Of a stretch of DNA of 18,019 bases, positions 14,462 to 18,019 are shown in pieces. Within the stretch, counting starts at the first letter, position 1; each line of letters opens with the position of its first letter. The stretch lies in NCBI GenBank assembly GCA_947097615.1, contig CAMURX010000013.1, forward strand, positions 1 through 18,019. The letters run 5' to 3'. The translations under genes were made by a program, and so were the position numbers. Source of the DNA: an uncultured Neisseria sp. GTDB taxonomy: Bacteria > Pseudomonadota > Gammaproteobacteria > Burkholderiales > Neisseriaceae. The notes below the pieces were generated by a model. The model saw only the letters and a list, made by a program, of their open reading frames with translations. It did not search any database and was not told the origin of the DNA.

Positions 14462-15913
14462 CTAGCGTGCCTGCGGCTGCGCGGCGTTTTCGCTGCCGTC
14501 GAGCGTGACCCGTTTCAGGCCACCGCCGAGGGCTTTGTAGAGGTCGGCCATGTTTTCCAGCATGGTCAGGCGGTTGGCGATGAGGGCGGTATCGGCGCTG
14601 TAGCTGCTGCGCTCCGCATCCAAGAGGTCGAGCGCGCTGGATACGCCGTGTTTGTAGCGCAGACGCACGAGGCGCAGCTGGTCGGCGTAGGCGGTGCTCT
14701 GCCTGCTGTTGGCATGGTAGGTTTTGTCGAGCTGCTCGCGGGCGACAAGGGCGTCGGCTACGTCGCGGAAGGCATTCTGCACGGCGGCTTCGTAGTTGAC
14801 GACCTGTATTTCCTTACGGATTTTGGCGGCGTCAAGGCTGGCTTTGAGGCTGCCCCAAGTGAAGATGGGGATGTTGATGGTGGGGGCGAACGCCCAAGTG
14901 CCGTTGCCTGCGTGGAACAGGTTGTTCAATTCGTGCGAGGCCGTGCCGACGCTGCCGGTGAGGCTGATGCTGGGGAAGAAAGCCGCACGCGCCGCGCCGA
15001 TGTTGGCATTTGCCTGTTTGAGGGCGTGTTCGGCGGCGCGGATGTCGGGGCGGTTGAGCAGTACGTCGGAGGTAAGGCCGGCACCCAGGCGGTCGAAGAC
15101 GAATTGTTTATTCAGCGGCAATCCGGCGGGCAGATCATCGGGGATGGGCTGGTTGATGAGGACGGAGAGGGCGTTGCGTGCCTGTTCGCGGCTCTGCACG
15201 GCAGACGCGTAGGCGGCTTTGGCCGCTTCGATCAGGGCCTGCTGCTGGCGCAGGTCGATGGCGGAAATCACGCCCGCTTTGTGGCGGATTTCGCTGAGGC
15301 GGAAGGTTTCTTCGCGGCTTTTGAGCACTTTTTGCGCCAGTGCCATGTTTTCTTCGGCGGTGCGCTCGTTGAAATAGGCTTTGGCAACGGAGGCGACCAG
15401 GGCGAGATGGGCGGAGTCGCGGGCGGCGGCGCTGTTGAAGTAGCCTTCGAGGGCAGCCTGTTTGTTGCTGCGGGCTTTGCCGAAGAGGTCGAGTTCGTAA
15501 GAGGAGACGCCGAGGCCGACGCTGTACGACTCGGAAATCACGCCGTGTCCGGTGCCGTTGAGGTCGCCCGCGCTTTTCTGGCGCGCGCCGCTGCCGCTTG
15601 CGCCGAGGGAGGGCAGGAGGGCGGCGCGGCTGATGCGGTATTGTTCGCGCATGGCTTCGGCATTGAGCGCGGCGGCACGCAGGTCGGTGTTGCGTTCGAG
15701 CGCGATGTCGATCAGGCGGTGCAGGCGCGGGTCGGCGAAGTAGTCTTTCCAGCCCAAGGCGGCGGCCTGTATGCCGTTGTCAGCGCGGTCGTATTGAAAT
15801 TGCTGCGCCACGGCAACCGGCGGCGTTTCGTATTTGGGAATCATGGTGCAGGCCGACAGGGCAGCGGTTGCGGCAACGGCGGCGAAGGCCGGTTTGAATG
15901 CGATGTTTTTCAT
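14462..15913 (-). CDS. mtrE: Outer-membrane efflux channel MtrE (TolC/NodT family lipoprotein)
   Basis: The 483-residue protein has a lipoprotein signal with lipobox LSA-C22 (MKNIAFKPAFAAVAATAALS, then AC). Two outer-membrane efflux repeats follow. DYFADPRLHRLIDIALERNT, SYELDLFGKARS, VLLNRPDIRAAEHALKQANA, NIGAARAAFFPS and ALDLLDAERSSYSA are very close to gonococcal MtrE (467 residues, from memory). The trimer forms the channel through the outer membrane and periplasm for the MtrCDE exporter of hydrophobic agents, bile salts and host peptides. AAGGAG lies 6 bp before the ATG at 15913. It is downstream of mtrD, with a 61-bp gap that holds a DUS hairpin. The C-terminal tail ENAAQPQAR is probably variable. 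Confidence 0.95.
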   Translation of the reverse strand: MKNIAFKPAFAAVAATAALSACTMIPKYETPPVAVAQQFQYDRADNGIQAAALGWKDYFADPRLHRLIDIALERNTDLRAAALNAEAMREQYRISRAALLPSLGASGSGARQKSAGDLNGTGHGVISESYSVGLGVSSYELDLFGKARSNKQAALEGYFNSAAARDSAHLALVASVAKAYFNERTAEENMALAQKVLKSREETFRLSEIRHKAGVISAIDLRQQQALIEAAKAAYASAVQSREQARNALSVLINQPIPDDLPAGLPLNKQFVFDRLGAGLTSDVLLNRPDIRAAEHALKQANANIGAARAAFFPSISLTGSVGTASHELNNLFHAGNGTWAFAPTINIPIFTWGSLKASLDAAKIRKEIQVVNYEAAVQNAFRDVADALVAREQLDKTYHANSRQSTAYADQLRLVRLRYKHGVSSALDLLDAERSSYSADTALIANRLTMLENMADLYKALGGGLKRVTLDGSENAAQPQAR

Positions 15914-15929
15914 TGGGATCTCCTTAAAC

Positions 15930-15969
15930 AGGCCGTCTGAAAACCGTGTTTGGCGTTTTCAGACGGCCT
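15930..15969. repeat. Inverted DUS pair between mtrD and mtrE
   Basis: AGGCCGTCTGAAAAC (15930-15944) and GTTTTCAGACGGCCT (15955-15969) form a perfect 15-bp stem with a 10-nt loop, inside what should be one operon. In the operon direction it is followed by TGTTTAAGG, a poor T run, and then directly by the mtrE ribosome site. It may therefore be a partial terminator or an mRNA-processing or stability element. Confidence 0.85.
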
Positions 15970-15974
15970 TTTGC

Positions 15975-18019
15975 TTAGTGCCTGTCGTGCAGCTCGTCTT
16001 CCGCGCTCACGCCTGCTTCGAGGGCGTGCTGGTGTGCCAGTTCGAGCTCGTGCGCGCTGGGTTTGAAGATTTTGCGCACGCCAACATAGAACAGGGGCAC
16101 GAGGAATACGGACAGTATCGTGCCGACCAGCATGCCCGACAATACGGTCGTGCCGATGGCTCTCTGGCTGGCGGAGCTGGCGCCGGAGGCGAAGAACAGC
16201 GGTACGACGCCGAGAATGAAGGCGAACGAGGTCATGATAATCGGGCGGAAGCGCAGGTGCGCCGCACGCAGGGCGGCTTTCACCGCGTTCATGCCCTGTG
16301 CCTGCAGGTCTTTGGCAAACTCGATAATCAGAATGGCATTTTTCGCGCTCAAACCGATCACGGTAATCATGCCGACCTTAAAGTAAATATCGTTGAGATA
16401 TTGCGGCGGCACGCCGAAGATGGCGAGGAAGCTGTTGCGGCCGGTTACGCCCAAGACGATGCCGAGGAAGCCCAGCGGCACAACGAGAATCACGGACAGC
16501 GGTACCGACCAGCTTTCATACAGCGCGGCCAACACGAGGAAGACGGCGAGGATGGCGAGGCCGTAAACCAGATAGGTTTGCGAGTTGCCTTTCACTTCTT
16601 CGCGCGACTGTCCCGCCCATTCGAGGCTGTAACCGCCTTCGAGCTCGTTGACCAGACGCTGCGCTTCGGCCATCACCTGGCCGGTGGAGTAGCCTGTGGC
16701 GGCCGCACCTTCGATTTTCATCGCCGGATAGCCGTTAAAGCGCACGCTCTGCTGCATGCCGGTTTCCCATTTGGCGGTCACGAAAGTGGACAGCGGCACG
16801 GCCACGCCCGACGAATTGGGCACGGTGAGCGCGAGGATGTCTTCGGGCTGCATGCGCGAAGCGGCATCGGCCTGCACGATTACCCTTTGCAGACGGCCGT
16901 TGTTGGGGAAGTCGTTGATGTAGGACGAGCTCAATGCTGTCGCCAATACGGTGCGCACCGACGAGAAATCGATGCCCTGCGCGGCGGCGGCGGCGCGGTC
17001 GATTTCCAGTTTGAGCTGCGGCGCGTCTTCGAGGCCGGAGGCGCGCACGGCGGAGGCGTCGAACATCGGGTTTTGCCGCATTTTGTTCATCAGCTCGTTG
17101 CGCTTGGCCAGCAGGGCTTCGTGGCCGTTGTTGTTGCGGTCTTGCAGGTACAGCTCGAAGCCGGAGCTGGTGCCCAGCTCCATGATGGCGGGCGGGTTGA
17201 TGGCAATACCGAAGCCGTCTTTGATGCTGCCCATCAGCGCGCCGGTGATTTTGCCCGACACGGCGGCCGCGCCGCTCATCGGATCGGTACGCTCGCTCCA
17301 ATCTTTCAGGGTGATGAAGCCGAAGCCCATGTTCTGACCCGAGCCGCCGAAGCTGAAGCCGGATACGGTGAGGTAGGTGTCGACTTCGGGCATATTTTGC
17401 AGCACTTCGTCCACCACTTTCATGGTTTCGTCGGTGCGCTCTTTGGTTGCGCCCGCAGGCAGCTGCACCATCATCATCAGGCTGCCCTGGTCTTCCTGCG
17501 GCAGGAAGGAGGTGGGGATGTTTTTGTACAGCACGCCGGCCACGCCGGCCAGGGCGATGTACACGGCAATCATCGGCACGCCGCGCTTCATCAGCTTGGC
17601 TACCCAGCCCTCATAGCCGTGCGTGCCTTTGCTGAACGTGCGGTTGAACCAGCCGAAGAAACCTTTTTTCTCGACATGGTGGCCTTTGGGAATCGGTTTG
17701 AGCAGCGTCGCGCACAATGCGGGGGTGAGCGAAAGGGCGAAGAAGGCCGAGAAGCCGATGGCTATCGCCATGGTGGCGGCAAACTGGGTGAAGATTTTGC
17801 CCTGCGCGCCCGAGAAGAAGAGCAGCGGCACGAACACCGAAATCAGCACGGCGGTAATACCGACTACCGCGCCGGAAATCTGGCTCATGGCCTTTTTGGT
17901 GGCTTCTTTCGGTGGCAGCCCTTCTTCCGACATGATGCGCTCGACGTTTTCCACCACCACAATCGCGTCGTCCACCACGATACCGATCACCAGCACCATG
18001 GCAAACATGGTCAGCACGT
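15975..18019 (-). CDS. mtrD: RND multidrug efflux pump MtrD, C-terminal two thirds (partial)
   Basis: The gene runs off the right edge; about 680 codons are in the window out of roughly 1,067 expected. The inner-membrane pump uses proton flow to drive drug export through MtrE. The proton relay in membrane helix 4 is visible as D16-D17 of GIVVDDAIVVVENVER (AcrB D407/D408), and K559 in GLSAKNAILIIEFAKD matches AcrB K940. The second periplasmic porter and docking region lies at about 165-480, and the last five membrane helices at about 482-660. No frameshift or missing key residue is seen. Because the gene is cut, the first codon in the window is internal, not a start. It ends with TAA at 15975-15977. 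Confidence 0.95.
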   Translation of the reverse strand, partial: VLTMFAMVLVIGIVVDDAIVVVENVERIMSEEGLPPKEATKKAMSQISGAVVGITAVLISVFVPLLFFSGAQGKIFTQFAATMAIAIGFSAFFALSLTPALCATLLKPIPKGHHVEKKGFFGWFNRTFSKGTHGYEGWVAKLMKRGVPMIAVYIALAGVAGVLYKNIPTSFLPQEDQGSLMMMVQLPAGATKERTDETMKVVDEVLQNMPEVDTYLTVSGFSFGGSGQNMGFGFITLKDWSERTDPMSGAAAVSGKITGALMGSIKDGFGIAINPPAIMELGTSSGFELYLQDRNNNGHEALLAKRNELMNKMRQNPMFDASAVRASGLEDAPQLKLEIDRAAAAAQGIDFSSVRTVLATALSSSYINDFPNNGRLQRVIVQADAASRMQPEDILALTVPNSSGVAVPLSTFVTAKWETGMQQSVRFNGYPAMKIEGAAATGYSTGQVMAEAQRLVNELEGGYSLEWAGQSREEVKGNSQTYLVYGLAILAVFLVLAALYESWSVPLSVILVVPLGFLGIVLGVTGRNSFLAIFGVPPQYLNDIYFKVGMITVIGLSAKNAILIIEFAKDLQAQGMNAVKAALRAAHLRFRPIIMTSFAFILGVVPLFFASGASSASQRAIGTTVLSGMLVGTILSVFLVPLFYVGVRKIFKPSAHELELAHQHALEAGVSAEDELHDRH

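Noticed and set aside
14402..15940. 512-codon open frame on the plus strand opposite mtrE
   Set aside because: mtrE is unmistakable on the other strand. The antisense product is glycine-, valine- and alanine-rich with no motif, as expected from a G+C-rich gene read backwards.

Overview
The window comes from a member of the Neisseriaceae, most likely a Neisseria that is not N. meningitidis or N. gonorrhoeae. The 12-mer DNA uptake sequence AGGCCGTCTGAA (AG-DUS dialect) occurs 21 times by hand count, on either strand, and no copy carries the AT start used by the pathogens. Gene content agrees: a nine-gene atp operon preceded by parB, a FarR/NadR-HpaC pair, and the mtrD-mtrE end of an Mtr-type efflux operon.

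Layout, left to right. Bases 1-53 look like the outer end of an IS1016/IS1595-type insertion sequence. A META-domain (HslJ-like) lipoprotein gene follows on the minus strand (75-566). A gene-free stretch of about 460 bp (567-1027) holds one DUS, a 290-bp palindromic block that reads as two Correia-like elements in inverted orientation (639-928), and the atp terminator. The ATP synthase operon atpI-B-E-F-H-A-G-D-C runs on the minus strand from 7994 to 1028, with a good sigma-70 promoter at 8030-8058. parB lies just upstream on the same strand, without parA. A histidine phosphatase gene is divergent from parB. Plus-strand genes then follow: a MarR-family regulator (farR/nadR-like), a flavin reductase (hpaC-like), a beta-carbonic anhydrase overlapping nadD, and murJ. 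murJ converges on mtrE-mtrD (minus strand) across two DUS-hairpin terminators. mtrD runs off the right edge.

How the genes work together: atpIBEFHAGDC builds the F1Fo ATP synthase. The MarR regulator and the flavin reductase are probably linked through hydroxyphenylacetate, from what is known of meningococcal NadR. Carbonic anhydrase and NadD form a translationally coupled pair. MtrD and MtrE are the inner-membrane pump and outer-membrane channel of a tripartite exporter.

Most of the window is ordinary Neisseria core genome and I see no new multi-gene system. The points most worth a second look are the inverted Correia-like pair, a DUS hairpin inserted between mtrD and mtrE, DUS copies that supply or overlap stop codons or encode protein linkers, and a compound hairpin between the MarR gene and hpaC. 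All counts and alignments were made by eye. Comparisons with IS1016, Correia elements and meningococcal genes rest on memory, not on searches.
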